DNA of 64,000 nt, taken from CAJXII01 sp965242915. GTDB taxonomy: Bacteria; Campylobacterota; Campylobacteria; Campylobacterales; Arcobacteraceae. Below the pieces are notes generated by a model. The model had not been told where the DNA came from and searched no databases. It saw only the letters and a list, made by a program, of their open reading frames with translations. Position 1 is the stretch's first letter; every line of letters starts with the position of its first letter. This document shows positions 1 to 8,352 of the stretch, piece by piece. Made by a program: the position numbers and the translations under genes. The stretch is from assembly GCA_965242915.1 (NCBI GenBank), contig CBDETN010000026.1, positions 62,001 through 126,000 on the forward strand, written 5' to 3'.

Positions 1-198
1 GAAGCCAAAGTATTAGATTATATTTTAGATGATGATTCTACAGTTTTTGAACAAGCACCATTACAAAAACTTGCAGAAGATGGTGAGATATTTACATATA
101 AGCATGAAGGCTTTTGGAAACCAATGGATAGTTTAAAAGATAAACATGACTTAAATGATATTTGGGATAAAGGTGAAGCTCCTTGGAAAGTTTGGTAA
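1..198 (+). CDS. rfbF: glucose-1-phosphate cytidylyltransferase, C-terminal part (cut by window edge)
   Basis: This is the last 65 codons of a gene that begins before the window. The tail contains HEGFWKPMDSLKDK and ends in GEAPWKVW, which is the characteristic C-terminus of RfbF/DdhA, the enzyme that makes CDP-glucose from glucose-1-phosphate and CTP. The stop codon TAA shares its last A with the ATG of the following rfbG (TAATG), so the two are translationally coupled. The next gene uses CDP-glucose as substrate, which supports the call. Only the C-terminal third or less is visible, so the nucleotide-binding site cannot be checked. Confidence 0.88.
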   Translation, partial: EAKVLDYILDDDSTVFEQAPLQKLAEDGEIFTYKHEGFWKPMDSLKDKHDLNDIWDKGEAPWKVW

Positions 199-1292
199 TG
201 ACAAATTTATTTTCTGGTATATATAAAAATAAAACTGTATTAGTTACAGGACATACTGGATTTAAAGGTTCATGGCTTTGTTTATGGCTTACTCAAATGG
301 GTGCAAAAGTAGTTGGATATTCACTAGAAGCACCAACAAATCCAAATCATATAGAATTATTAGATTTAGATATGGTTTCTATTATTGGTGATATTAGGGA
401 TTTGGATAAATTAAATAAAGTTTTCGAACAATATCAACCTGATATTGTATTTCATCTTGCAGCTCAACCACTTGTAAGACTTTCTTATGAAAATCCAATT
501 GAAACTTATGATACAAATGTAATGGGTACTTTAAAAGTATTTGAAGCTTGTAGAAAAAATAATGTTAAAGCAATCGTAAATATCACAAGTGATAAAGCAT
601 ATGACAATAGAGAATGGATATGGGGATATAGAGAAAATGATCCTATGGGTGGATATGATCCATATAGTTCATCTAAAGGTTGTGCTGAAATATTGACATC
701 ATCTTATAGAAATTCATATTTTAATAATAATGAATATAAAAAATCACACAATACATTATTGGCATCTTGTCGAGCAGGAAATGTAATAGGTGGTGGAGAT
801 TGGGCAAAAGATAGACTAATAACTGATATTATGCTTTCAGTTTCTCAAGATAAAAAAGTAAGCATAAGAAATCCATATGCTACAAGACCTTGGCAACATG
901 TACTAGAACCATTAAGTGGATATTTAAGTATTGGTCAAAAACTTTTAGAAGAGAAAGTTGAATTTGCCGATGGTTGGAATTTTGGTCCAAGTGATGAGGG
1001 AAGTATAACAGTAGAACAAGTTGTTAAAAATGTAAAAAAACATTGGGATAAAATAGATTATGAGATAAATAAAGAACCAAATGCTTTACATGAAGCAAAC
1101 TTACTTAAATTGGATTGTTCAAAAGCTCATATACTTTTAAATTGGAAAGATGTATGGGATAGTGATAAAACTTTTGAGATGACTGTAAAATGGTATAAAG
1201 AATTTTATGAAAATAAATTAGTTAATTCCTTGGAACAATTAACGCAATATGTTTCTGATTCTATCAAGCTAAATATTGAGTGGAGTAAATAA
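198..1292 (+). CDS. rfbG: CDP-glucose 4,6-dehydratase
   Basis: A short-chain dehydrogenase/reductase of 364 residues that converts CDP-glucose to CDP-4-keto-6-deoxyglucose, the common precursor of 3,6-dideoxyhexoses. The N-terminus has the glycine motif GHTGFKGSW (about residues 18-26), in the variant form typical of RfbG rather than RmlB. The active site is seen as NITSDKAYDN followed by YDPYSSSKGCAE (YxxxK). I place the start at the ATG at 198, which overlaps the rfbF stop; an in-frame TTG at 183 is less likely. It is part of the rfbF-rfbG-...-rfbH pathway in this locus. Confidence 0.93.
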   Translation: MTNLFSGIYKNKTVLVTGHTGFKGSWLCLWLTQMGAKVVGYSLEAPTNPNHIELLDLDMVSIIGDIRDLDKLNKVFEQYQPDIVFHLAAQPLVRLSYENPIETYDTNVMGTLKVFEACRKNNVKAIVNITSDKAYDNREWIWGYRENDPMGGYDPYSSSKGCAEILTSSYRNSYFNNNEYKKSHNTLLASCRAGNVIGGGDWAKDRLITDIMLSVSQDKKVSIRNPYATRPWQHVLEPLSGYLSIGQKLLEEKVEFADGWNFGPSDEGSITVEQVVKNVKKHWDKIDYEINKEPNALHEANLLKLDCSKAHILLNWKDVWDSDKTFEMTVKWYKEFYENKLVNSLEQLTQYVSDSIKLNIEWSK

Positions 1293-1293
1293 A

Positions 1294-2304
1294 ATGAGTA
1301 ATATAAAATTATTAGATTGTACTTTTAGAGATGGTGGACATTTATTAAATTGGAAATTTAAGCAAAAAACTGTAGAACAGGTAATGTCAATAATAAATAA
1401 TAGTGGGATTGATTATTTTGAAATTGGATATAGATTTAATAAAGAGATGCATAAAGATAAAGATTTTGGTGACTTAGCATTTTCTACTGATAAATATTTA
1501 ACAAATCTTAAAGAAAAAACAAATATAAAAAATATTACTATTATGATGGATGTAGGTAAAACAAAAAAAGACGATTTCGTAAAGAAATCAGAATCACCAA
1601 TTGATACTGTACGAGTAGCAACATATAGTCAAAATATAGATTTAGCAATAGAACATATAGAAGATTTATATGAAAAAGGTTATGAAGTATTTTTAAATTT
1701 AATGGCATTAACTCATATTAGTGATAAAGATTTTTTTGAAATATTAAAAAAAATAGATTTAGTTAAATCAAAAATACAAGCATTTTATTTTGCAGATAGT
1801 TTTGGTTCAATGTATCCTAATTCAATTATAGACATAGTGAAAAAAATTAAAAATAATACTGATATAAAAATAGGTTTTCATGGGCATAATAATTTACAAA
1901 TGGCATTTGCTAATGCAATTACCGCAATTGATTGTGGAGTCGAATATATTGATTCTTCATTATATGGACAAGGTAGAGGTGCTGGAAATTTACCTACAGA
2001 AATAATTTGTGCCTATTTAAATACACAAAATAGTAAAAAAATAGATATGAAAAAAATTATTGAGGTTATAGATAAAATCTTTCTTAGATGTAGTGATAAG
2101 GTAACATGGGGATATAATATTGATACATTTTTAACAGGTATAAATGATATTCATCCAACATATATCAAAACATTAAATAACTTAAATATTTCGACAGTAG
2201 ATAATTATAGTTTTTTAAAAAAGATGTCTGAAAATAAAAAGGTTTTTTCAATGTATAATGAAGAAGCATTAAAAGAATTATTAAAAAAAGTCAACTATAA
2301 TTAA
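1294..2304 (+). CDS. DRE-TIM metallolyase / 4-hydroxy-2-oxovalerate aldolase-like protein
   Basis: A 336-residue TIM-barrel protein of the HMG-CoA-lyase-like family. The N-terminus LLDCTFRDGG (residues 6-15) gives the conserved Arg-Asp pair. GFHGHNNLQMA (about residues 193-203) carries the HxH metal ligands, and YGQGRGAGNLPTE matches the glycine-rich C-terminal loop. Family members cleave or form C-C bonds next to a 2-keto acid with a divalent metal. The ATG at 1294 follows GGAG at 1282-1285; an earlier in-frame start at 1276 lies inside rfbG. It lies between CDP-sugar genes and upstream of a ThDP enzyme, so it probably handles a keto-acid unit for sugar branching. The precise substrate is unknown. 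Confidence 0.75.
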   Translation: MSNIKLLDCTFRDGGHLLNWKFKQKTVEQVMSIINNSGIDYFEIGYRFNKEMHKDKDFGDLAFSTDKYLTNLKEKTNIKNITIMMDVGKTKKDDFVKKSESPIDTVRVATYSQNIDLAIEHIEDLYEKGYEVFLNLMALTHISDKDFFEILKKIDLVKSKIQAFYFADSFGSMYPNSIIDIVKKIKNNTDIKIGFHGHNNLQMAFANAITAIDCGVEYIDSSLYGQGRGAGNLPTEIICAYLNTQNSKKIDMKKIIEVIDKIFLRCSDKVTWGYNIDTFLTGINDIHPTYIKTLNNLNISTVDNYSFLKKMSENKKVFSMYNEEALKELLKKVNYN

Positions 2305-2344
2305 TAAAGGAGAAAACTAAAACCAAATAACTAGTTAAAATGTT

Positions 2345-3556
2345 TCAGTTAGAAACACTTTTAATAGCTAAATTTGAATAATTTATATCAAATTTAGTGT
2401 TGTTCTTTAACATAGAAAAAATAATACGAATAAGTTTGTTTGCTACAGCAATAACAGACTGCTTAAAGGTTTTGCCTTCACTTCGTTTTTTATCATAATA
2501 TGCTTTGAGTGTTTCGTTCCAAACTGTAGCTGCTCTTGCCATATGCCAGATTGAGCGTCTAAGATGTGAGTTTCCTCTTTTTGAGATAGAGCCTCTTATA
2601 TTTACAGAAGTACCACTTTGATATATCGTAGGGTCAGTTCCAATAAAAGCAGTAAGTTGTTTATGTGTAGCAAAGTTTGTTATATCTCCAAGCTCAGTAA
2701 GAAATGATGAAGCAGTAGCTTTACCAACACCAGATATTGATGTAAGTATATCTATATCATCTTTATGATGTTCATCAACAAACTGTTCAATAATTTCATT
2801 ATATTCATCTATTTGAATTTGAATAAAATTCATCTGTTTTATTTTTGAAATTAATATTTTTTCTAATGATGGGTTATTGATACCAATAGAGTTTTTTGCA
2901 AGTGATAATATTTCACTAGCAGTTATCTTTGGTTTAGTTCCTGTTATATTATCGCAAGAGAAAAGCTTAGCTATTTTCTTCTCTTTCAAGTTTCTAATAA
3001 CTCGTTTACTAGGAGCTTGTAAGAGCAGATTTAAACTGCTTTTTGTAAAGATATTTGTGTTCTTTAACATTTCTGGGAATAATTGATTTACTATAGATTT
3101 CATATCTGTTTTTATAGCAGATATTTGGGCTGTAAGTTTATCTTTTTCTCTAACAATAGGTTTGATTGTTTCTAAATCAGTTAAGCTAGATAGTCTAATA
3201 GTACTATTATTTCTCTTTGCAAATATGGAGATAATATGTGCATCTTTACTATCAGTCTTAGTTTTTCTGATTGTCATGGATTTAGTAAATGCATGAATAA
3301 ACAATGGATTAACAACTGATACATTTAATCCTTGCTCTAAGAAAAATGAGAGTAAGTTTAAATGATATATACCAGTTGCTTCCATAACAATTAAAATCTC
3401 ATCATTAGAGAATGAAGATAAGTAATTAGCCAAAGTAGTAAAATTATTGATATCCATAAGATAGTGATCTTTGAGTAAGACTTTTTCAGTCTGGTCAGTA
3501 AAACAAAAATCAAAGCTATCTTTAGAGATATCAATGCCTAAGAAATATTTATACAT
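2345..3556 (-). CDS. IS110-family transposase (DEDD recombinase)
   Basis: A 403-residue transposase. The N-terminal RuvC-like DEDD domain shows FLGIDISKDSFDF (first Asp, residue 9), VMEATGIYHLNL (Glu) and TDSKDAHIISIFAKRN (last Asp residues). The C-terminal Transposase_20 domain begins near LTSISGVGKATASSFLTEL and includes the QSGTS segment with the candidate catalytic serine, then KRGNSHLRRSIWHMA. The gene appears intact. It runs antisense to the surrounding polysaccharide genes. In this family the transposase acts with a bridge RNA encoded at the element end. Confidence 0.92.
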   Translation of the reverse strand: MYKYFLGIDISKDSFDFCFTDQTEKVLLKDHYLMDINNFTTLANYLSSFSNDEILIVMEATGIYHLNLLSFFLEQGLNVSVVNPLFIHAFTKSMTIRKTKTDSKDAHIISIFAKRNNSTIRLSSLTDLETIKPIVREKDKLTAQISAIKTDMKSIVNQLFPEMLKNTNIFTKSSLNLLLQAPSKRVIRNLKEKKIAKLFSCDNITGTKPKITASEILSLAKNSIGINNPSLEKILISKIKQMNFIQIQIDEYNEIIEQFVDEHHKDDIDILTSISGVGKATASSFLTELGDITNFATHKQLTAFIGTDPTIYQSGTSVNIRGSISKRGNSHLRRSIWHMARAATVWNETLKAYYDKKRSEGKTFKQSVIAVANKLIRIIFSMLKNNTKFDINYSNLAIKSVSN

Positions 3557-3790
3557 AAGTGTCCTTTCAAAAGTACAAAATAAAAATTAAAAAACCAAAG
3601 GTTATTTAACAACATATAAACAGATAAACAAGCACTTGGCTTGATCCTACCTTCCATTTGACAGAGGTTCTAAAGACCTAATCAACTAATTGGGATTGTA
3701 AGCTAAGTAACAGACTTTTTTCGAAGTTCTTATCTTTAAGGTTAAAAGATAATTCCTAAGGATTAATCGTTATCTTGCTTATCTCTTTAT
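3557..3790 (-). ncRNA. candidate IS110 bridge RNA region (left end of element)
   Basis: This segment lies immediately upstream of the IS110 transposase start and has no open reading frame. On the minus strand it can form several short stem-loops, for example AGGTCTTTAGAACCT and a stem built on AATCCTTAGGAATT, and it has a T-rich stretch just before the gene. In the IS110 group the non-coding end 5' of the transposase encodes the bridge RNA that pairs with target and donor DNA. I infer the RNA from family knowledge and position. Its ends and its two guide loops were not resolved. Confidence 0.4.
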
Positions 3791-3828
3791 ATGTTATTTT
3801 ACAGTAATTAATGGTAGAAGGATAGAAT

Positions 3829-4884
3829 TTGAATAGATTTGAAACAATGCAAAGGCTTCTTAATACAAGAAAATATTTTAAATTAGTTTGTGGTGCAGGA
3901 AATGAAGATGCACAAGAAGTGAAAAAATTAGTAGTTTTATATACATTAGCAGGTGCTAAAGGTATGGATGTGTCAGCTACAATTAATGTAGTAGAACATG
4001 CAATGGCAGGAATAGATTTGGCTTTTGAATTAGCACCAAAATTAGGCATAGAGCTTAAGACAAGACCATTTATAACTGTAAGTGTTGGTATGCCAGGGGA
4101 TCATCATGTAAGAAAAGCTTTTATTGACTTAGATACTTGTATTACATGTAATTTATGTATTCCTATTTGCCCTACAGATGCTATACCTGATGAATTGATA
4201 GTTATTACAGAAAGATGTATAGGGTGTGGAAATTGTAGTGCAATATGTCCAAAAGATGATATTATTTCTTATTCAAATAATACACGAGAACTTAAAGAAC
4301 TATTACCAAAATGTTTAAAAGCAGGAGCTGAACATATAGAACTTCATGCAGCAGTTGCAGATGATACAGCAATTATGGATGAGTGGCAAATAGTTTGTGA
4401 TTTAAATCCAAATGGACATGTATCTATGTGTTTAGATAGACTTCATTTATCAAATTTTACTTTTGAACAAAGAGTTAAAAAAGCAAAAGATATAGCAGGA
4501 AATAGATTGATAATTCAATCAGATGGTTATCCTATGAGTGGTGGAGCAGATGATTTCAATACAACATTACAAGCAATAGCAACAGCAGATGTATTAAATA
4601 AAAGATTTAATATGACCATAGATAAAAAAAATAAAGTATTAAAATATAAAAATAAAGTAGAAGTAAATCAGCTTTTATCAGGGGGAACAAATACCCTTAC
4701 TACCATTTTAGCTGACCAATGCGGAGTTAATTTTCAAGGCTCTTCTTTAGGAACATATGCAAGAAAGATTGTAAAGGAAATTATCAATAATGATGAGTTT
4801 TATACTGATATAGAATTAATCAAGCAAGGTTATTTAATAGCTAAAGATTTGATTCTAGTTAATGTTGGAGAGGTAAATGAGTAG
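3829..4884 (+). CDS. LdpA-like two-[4Fe-4S] iron-sulfur protein
   Basis: A 351-residue protein. Two ferredoxin-type motifs are clear: CITCNLCIPICP (Cys about 104, 107, 110, 114) and CIGCGNCSAICP (about 130, 133, 136, 140). The N-terminal part (FKLVCGAGNED...YTLAGAKGMDVSATINVV) and the part after the ferredoxin insert (about 160-350) resemble cyanobacterial LdpA, a redox-sensing clock modulator. The role here is unknown. The start is TTG at 3829 behind AGAAGGA; an ATG at residue 7 is an alternative. It overlaps the next gene by 8 bases. In a deoxysugar operon it may carry electrons or act as a barrel-type enzyme; both are inference. Confidence 0.7.
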   Translation: MNRFETMQRLLNTRKYFKLVCGAGNEDAQEVKKLVVLYTLAGAKGMDVSATINVVEHAMAGIDLAFELAPKLGIELKTRPFITVSVGMPGDHHVRKAFIDLDTCITCNLCIPICPTDAIPDELIVITERCIGCGNCSAICPKDDIISYSNNTRELKELLPKCLKAGAEHIELHAAVADDTAIMDEWQIVCDLNPNGHVSMCLDRLHLSNFTFEQRVKKAKDIAGNRLIIQSDGYPMSGGADDFNTTLQAIATADVLNKRFNMTIDKKNKVLKYKNKVEVNQLLSGGTNTLTTILADQCGVNFQGSSLGTYARKIVKEIINNDEFYTDIELIKQGYLIAKDLILVNVGEVNE

Positions 4885-5635
4885 TTTGATACTCCCAAAT
4901 TCTCAGATTAATAATATAAAAATGGTAATTTTTGATAAAGATGGAACTCTAATTGATGTTCATCATTATTGGTGTTCAATGATAGAATATAGAGCAGAGT
5001 TTTTTATTAAAAGTATAAATATTGATAATCAAGAAAAACTATACAATGATTTAATTGATAATATGGGTATAGATTTAGAAACAAAAAAGATGAAGTCCGA
5101 AGGTCCAGTTGGAATTAAACCTAGAAGTTTTATAATTGATGTTGCATTAAATACAATTTTGAAATATGAAAAGAATTATACTAAAGATATGGTAGAGAAT
5201 ATTTTTAAAGAAGTAGATGAATATTCTAAGACTAAGTTAAATGATATAGTAAAAGCTTTACCAAATGTGCAAAATATTTTAGAGAATTTAAAACAATCAA
5301 ATATAAAAATAGCAATAGCAACAACAGATTTAACACAAAGAGCAATATTAGCTATGAAATCTTTAAAATTGGATAATTATTTTATTGATATTGTAGGGGC
5401 TGATTTAGTAGAAAATGCTAAACCAAGTGCTGATTTGGTAGAATATATATTATTAAAAAATAACTTATTTAAAGAAAATGTTATAGTGATTGGTGATTCT
5501 ATGGCTGACTTAGGTATGGCAAAAAATGCTAAATGTAAATTTCTAGGTGTAAAAAGTGGACTTTTTACAAATGAATTTTTAAATCAAAGTGAAAATATTA
5601 TTGATGATTTAAGACAATTAAAGGTAAAAATATGA
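4877..5635 (+). CDS. HAD-superfamily hydrolase (phosphatase, subclass IA-like)
   Basis: A 252-residue HAD protein. Motif I is VIFDKDGTLID, with nucleophile Asp20 and acid/base Asp22. Motif II is the Thr in IATTDLTQ, motif III the Lys in ENAKPSADL, and motif IV is VIGDSMADLGMAKNA. A helical cap lies between motifs I and II. It probably dephosphorylates a sugar or keto-acid phosphate in the pathway encoded by its neighbours. It overlaps the LdpA-like gene by 8 bases and the following ThDP enzyme by 4 (ATGA), so the three are translationally coupled. The substrate cannot be read from the sequence. Confidence 0.8.
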   Translation: MSSLILPNSQINNIKMVIFDKDGTLIDVHHYWCSMIEYRAEFFIKSINIDNQEKLYNDLIDNMGIDLETKKMKSEGPVGIKPRSFIIDVALNTILKYEKNYTKDMVENIFKEVDEYSKTKLNDIVKALPNVQNILENLKQSNIKIAIATTDLTQRAILAMKSLKLDNYFIDIVGADLVENAKPSADLVEYILLKNNLFKENVIVIGDSMADLGMAKNAKCKFLGVKSGLFTNEFLNQSENIIDDLRQLKVKI

Positions 5636-7419
5636 AAATGACTGTTTCTGAGTATATAATAAATTTTTTTGAAGATAAAGGAGTAGATACTGCTTTTTTA
5701 GTAAGTGGTGGTGGTATTATGTTTTTAACTGATGCATTAGCAAAAAGTGATAAAATAAAAACAATTTGTAATCATAATGAACAAGCATCATCAATGTGTG
5801 CAGATGCATATGCAAAAGTAAAATCATCAATTGGATTATGTATTGGTACAAGTGGACCAGGAGCTACTAATTTAATCACTGGAATTGCTAGTTCATGGGT
5901 TGACTCTATACCAGTATTTGCACTAACGGGACAAAGTAAATATATACAAACTTTAGAAGGTTCAAATAATCCAAATATAAGACAGTATGGATTACAAGAA
6001 TTAAATATTATTGACATTATAAAACCTATAACAAAATATGCAATAATGTTAAGTGATTTTACAAGTATAAAATATCATTTAGAAAAAGCTTATCATGAAG
6101 CAACAACAGGAAGAACTGGGCCAGTTTGGCTAGATATTCCTGTAGATATTCAAGGTGCCATAATAGAGAGTGATACATTGAGAGGATTTGAATCTATAGT
6201 AGAAGATAAACCTAAATATAGTATGGCTAAAGTTATCAAAATGATTAAGGAATCTAAAAGACCAGTTCTTTTAGTCGGTAATGGAATAAAGCTTTCAAAT
6301 GCAAAAGAAATTTTTAATAAATTTATTAATAAATATAATATTCCTGTTGTAACATCTCCACAGAGTGCAGACTTAATATCATATGAAAATGATATTTTTA
6401 TAGGTCATTTAGGGATTAAAGGTGATAGGGCTGGTAATATGATAGTTGCAAATGCTGATTTAATTCTTTCTGTTGGTTCAAGTTTACATATATCTTTGAT
6501 TGGTTATGAGGAAGAAGAATTTGCAAAAAATTCAAAAAAAATAGTTGTAGATATTGATCAAAATCAGTTAAATAAACATAAATGCTTTATAGATATAAAA
6601 ATATTGGATGATTCTAAATTATTTTTAAATAAATTAATAGAAGAAAATATGGAATTGAAAATAAATTCTGATTGGATAAATTATGGACTAAATTTAAAAA
6701 ATAAGTATCCAGTTTCACTAGAACTCCATAAACAAGAAAAAGGAAGAGTAAATTACTATAATATAATTGAAGAATTAAATAAAGCAGTATTTAAGTGTAG
6801 TAAAACAACTACAATATGTTATGACTCAGGTTCAGCATTTTATGTTGCAGGACAAGCCTTAAAAGTGAAAGAAAATCAAAATATTGTTTCTCCCGGAGGA
6901 TTTGGTTCTATGGGATATTCATTGCCAGCTTCTATGGGCGCATATTATGCTGATAAATCTTCTATTCCTATATGTATTACAGGCGATGGTTCTTTTCAAA
7001 TGAATATTCAAGAGTTAGAAGCAATTAAAGCGAATAAAATGCCCATAAAAATTCTAGTAATAAATAATGATGGATATGTTTCAATTAGAAATACACAAAA
7101 AAGATTTTTTCAAAGGTTTATTGCAGAAGGCCCAAGTAATGGTGTTACAAATCCAGATTTCTCAAAAATTTGTAATGCATATGATATAAAATATATAAAG
7201 TTAGATGATAGTTCTATTTTAGAAGAAGAATTTCTAAAAATATTAAATTATGATGGTGCTATATTTTGTGAAATATTATCAAATGTAAATCAAGAATTAC
7301 TACCTGTTAACACATCAAAGAAATTAGATAGTGGGAAAATGATATCAGCACCATTAGAAGATATGTATCCATTTTTGGATAGAAATACATTTGATGAATT
7401 GATGATTAACAAGGGCTAG
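5632..7419 (+). CDS. thiamine-diphosphate-dependent enzyme, acetolactate synthase-like
   Basis: A 595-residue protein with the three-domain fold of acetohydroxyacid synthase and pyruvate oxidase. The N-terminal Pyr domain has the catalytic Glu in CNHNEQASS (about residue 50) and GTSGPGATNLITGIA. The middle domain starts near KRPVLLVGNGIK. The C-terminal PP domain has the ThDP-Mg motif ITGDGSFQMN...NNDGY (about 449-481). In CDP-3,6-dideoxysugar loci such enzymes (YerE type) add a two-carbon unit from pyruvate to C4 of the keto sugar. rfbF, rfbG and rfbH here make that role likely, but ordinary acetolactate synthesis cannot be excluded. No small regulatory subunit gene is present nearby. Confidence 0.78.
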   Translation: MKMTVSEYIINFFEDKGVDTAFLVSGGGIMFLTDALAKSDKIKTICNHNEQASSMCADAYAKVKSSIGLCIGTSGPGATNLITGIASSWVDSIPVFALTGQSKYIQTLEGSNNPNIRQYGLQELNIIDIIKPITKYAIMLSDFTSIKYHLEKAYHEATTGRTGPVWLDIPVDIQGAIIESDTLRGFESIVEDKPKYSMAKVIKMIKESKRPVLLVGNGIKLSNAKEIFNKFINKYNIPVVTSPQSADLISYENDIFIGHLGIKGDRAGNMIVANADLILSVGSSLHISLIGYEEEEFAKNSKKIVVDIDQNQLNKHKCFIDIKILDDSKLFLNKLIEENMELKINSDWINYGLNLKNKYPVSLELHKQEKGRVNYYNIIEELNKAVFKCSKTTTICYDSGSAFYVAGQALKVKENQNIVSPGGFGSMGYSLPASMGAYYADKSSIPICITGDGSFQMNIQELEAIKANKMPIKILVINNDGYVSIRNTQKRFFQRFIAEGPSNGVTNPDFSKICNAYDIKYIKLDDSSILEEEFLKILNYDGAIFCEILSNVNQELLPVNTSKKLDSGKMISAPLEDMYPFLDRNTFDELMINKG

Positions 7420-7422
7420 ACT

Positions 7423-8352
7423 ATGAATATATTCATAACAGGTTCAAATGGATTTATAGGTTCACATTTAAAAGAATACTTATTACATAATTATATAAAC
7501 TTTAAATTATTTACACCATCAAGTTGTGAACTTAATTTAATAGATGAGAGTGATGTTGATAACTATATACTATCTAATAAAATTGATATAATAATTCATT
7601 TAGCAAATAAAGGTGGTAGTAGAGATACTTCTGATATGACAAATATTACGGAGTATAATTTACGAATATTTTTTAATCTTGTAAAACATGAAAAAAATGT
7701 TAAAAAAATCATATCTTTTGGTAGTGGTGCAGAATATGGTAAGCATAAGCCAATTGTAAATGCTTGTGAAGAAGATTATCTAAACGAACAGCCATATGAA
7801 GAATATGGATTTTATAAATCGATTACTTCAAAATATATTGAAAAATCAGATAATATAATACAACTTCGTATATTTGGTGCATATGGAGAAAATGAAGATT
7901 ATAGATTTAAGTTTATATCAAATGCAATAGTAAAAAATCTTTTACATTTACCAATAGTTATAAATAAAAATGTTTATTTTGATTATATTTATATAGATGA
8001 TTTAGTTAAAATGATAGATTGGTTTATATTAAATGAACCAAAAGAAAAAATATATAATGTTACAACAGGTAAAAAAGTTGATCTTTTAACATTGGCAAAC
8101 CTAGTAAATGAATCTAGTGATTTTAAATCAGATATTAAAATTTTAAATGATGGATTTAACAATGAATATACATCAAATAATGATAGAGTTTTAAAAGAAA
8201 TTATAGGTTTTGAATTTACATCTCATAAAAATGCAATAATTAAAATGAGAAAATATTTTAGTTATAATATAGATAAATTAGATAAAGATACAATTATAAA
8301 TGATCCGTATTTAAAGAAAATTGATAATATGTGGAAAAAGGAAAAACAATAA
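7423..8352 (+). CDS. NAD(P)-dependent SDR epimerase/dehydratase/reductase
   Basis: A 309-residue extended SDR. The dinucleotide-binding motif GSNGFIGS is at residues 7-14, and the active-site region has FGSGAEYG and an EYGFYKS (YxxxK) motif. It lies three bases after the ThDP enzyme and shares one base with rfbH (TAATG). By analogy with the yersiniose pathway, where YerF reduces the side-chain ketone left by YerE, this could be the reductase that finishes the branched sugar. A 4-epimerase or 4-reductase of the CDP-sugar is an equally fair reading. Confidence 0.75.
   Translation: MNIFITGSNGFIGSHLKEYLLHNYINFKLFTPSSCELNLIDESDVDNYILSNKIDIIIHLANKGGSRDTSDMTNITEYNLRIFFNLVKHEKNVKKIISFGSGAEYGKHKPIVNACEEDYLNEQPYEEYGFYKSITSKYIEKSDNIIQLRIFGAYGENEDYRFKFISNAIVKNLLHLPIVINKNVYFDYIYIDDLVKMIDWFILNEPKEKIYNVTTGKKVDLLTLANLVNESSDFKSDIKILNDGFNNEYTSNNDRVLKEIIGFEFTSHKNAIIKMRKYFSYNIDKLDKDTIINDPYLKKIDNMWKKEKQ

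Larger units (their letters stand above)
2330..3800 (-). mobile_element. IS110-family insertion sequence (ends approximate)
   Basis: The element consists of one DEDD transposase gene on the minus strand, a long non-coding segment upstream of it (about 3557-3800) and a very short one downstream (2344 and below). A long left end and short right end is the arrangement of the IS110 group, as opposed to the IS1111 group. No terminal inverted repeats or target duplication can be seen, as expected for this family, so the boundaries are estimates. It has inserted between the aldolase-like gene and the LdpA-like gene of an otherwise closely spaced operon. Confidence 0.75.

Noticed and set aside
3756..4049. 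Minus-strand frame at the right end of the IS110 element
   Set aside because: Most of it is antisense to the start of the LdpA-like gene; composition is not protein-like.
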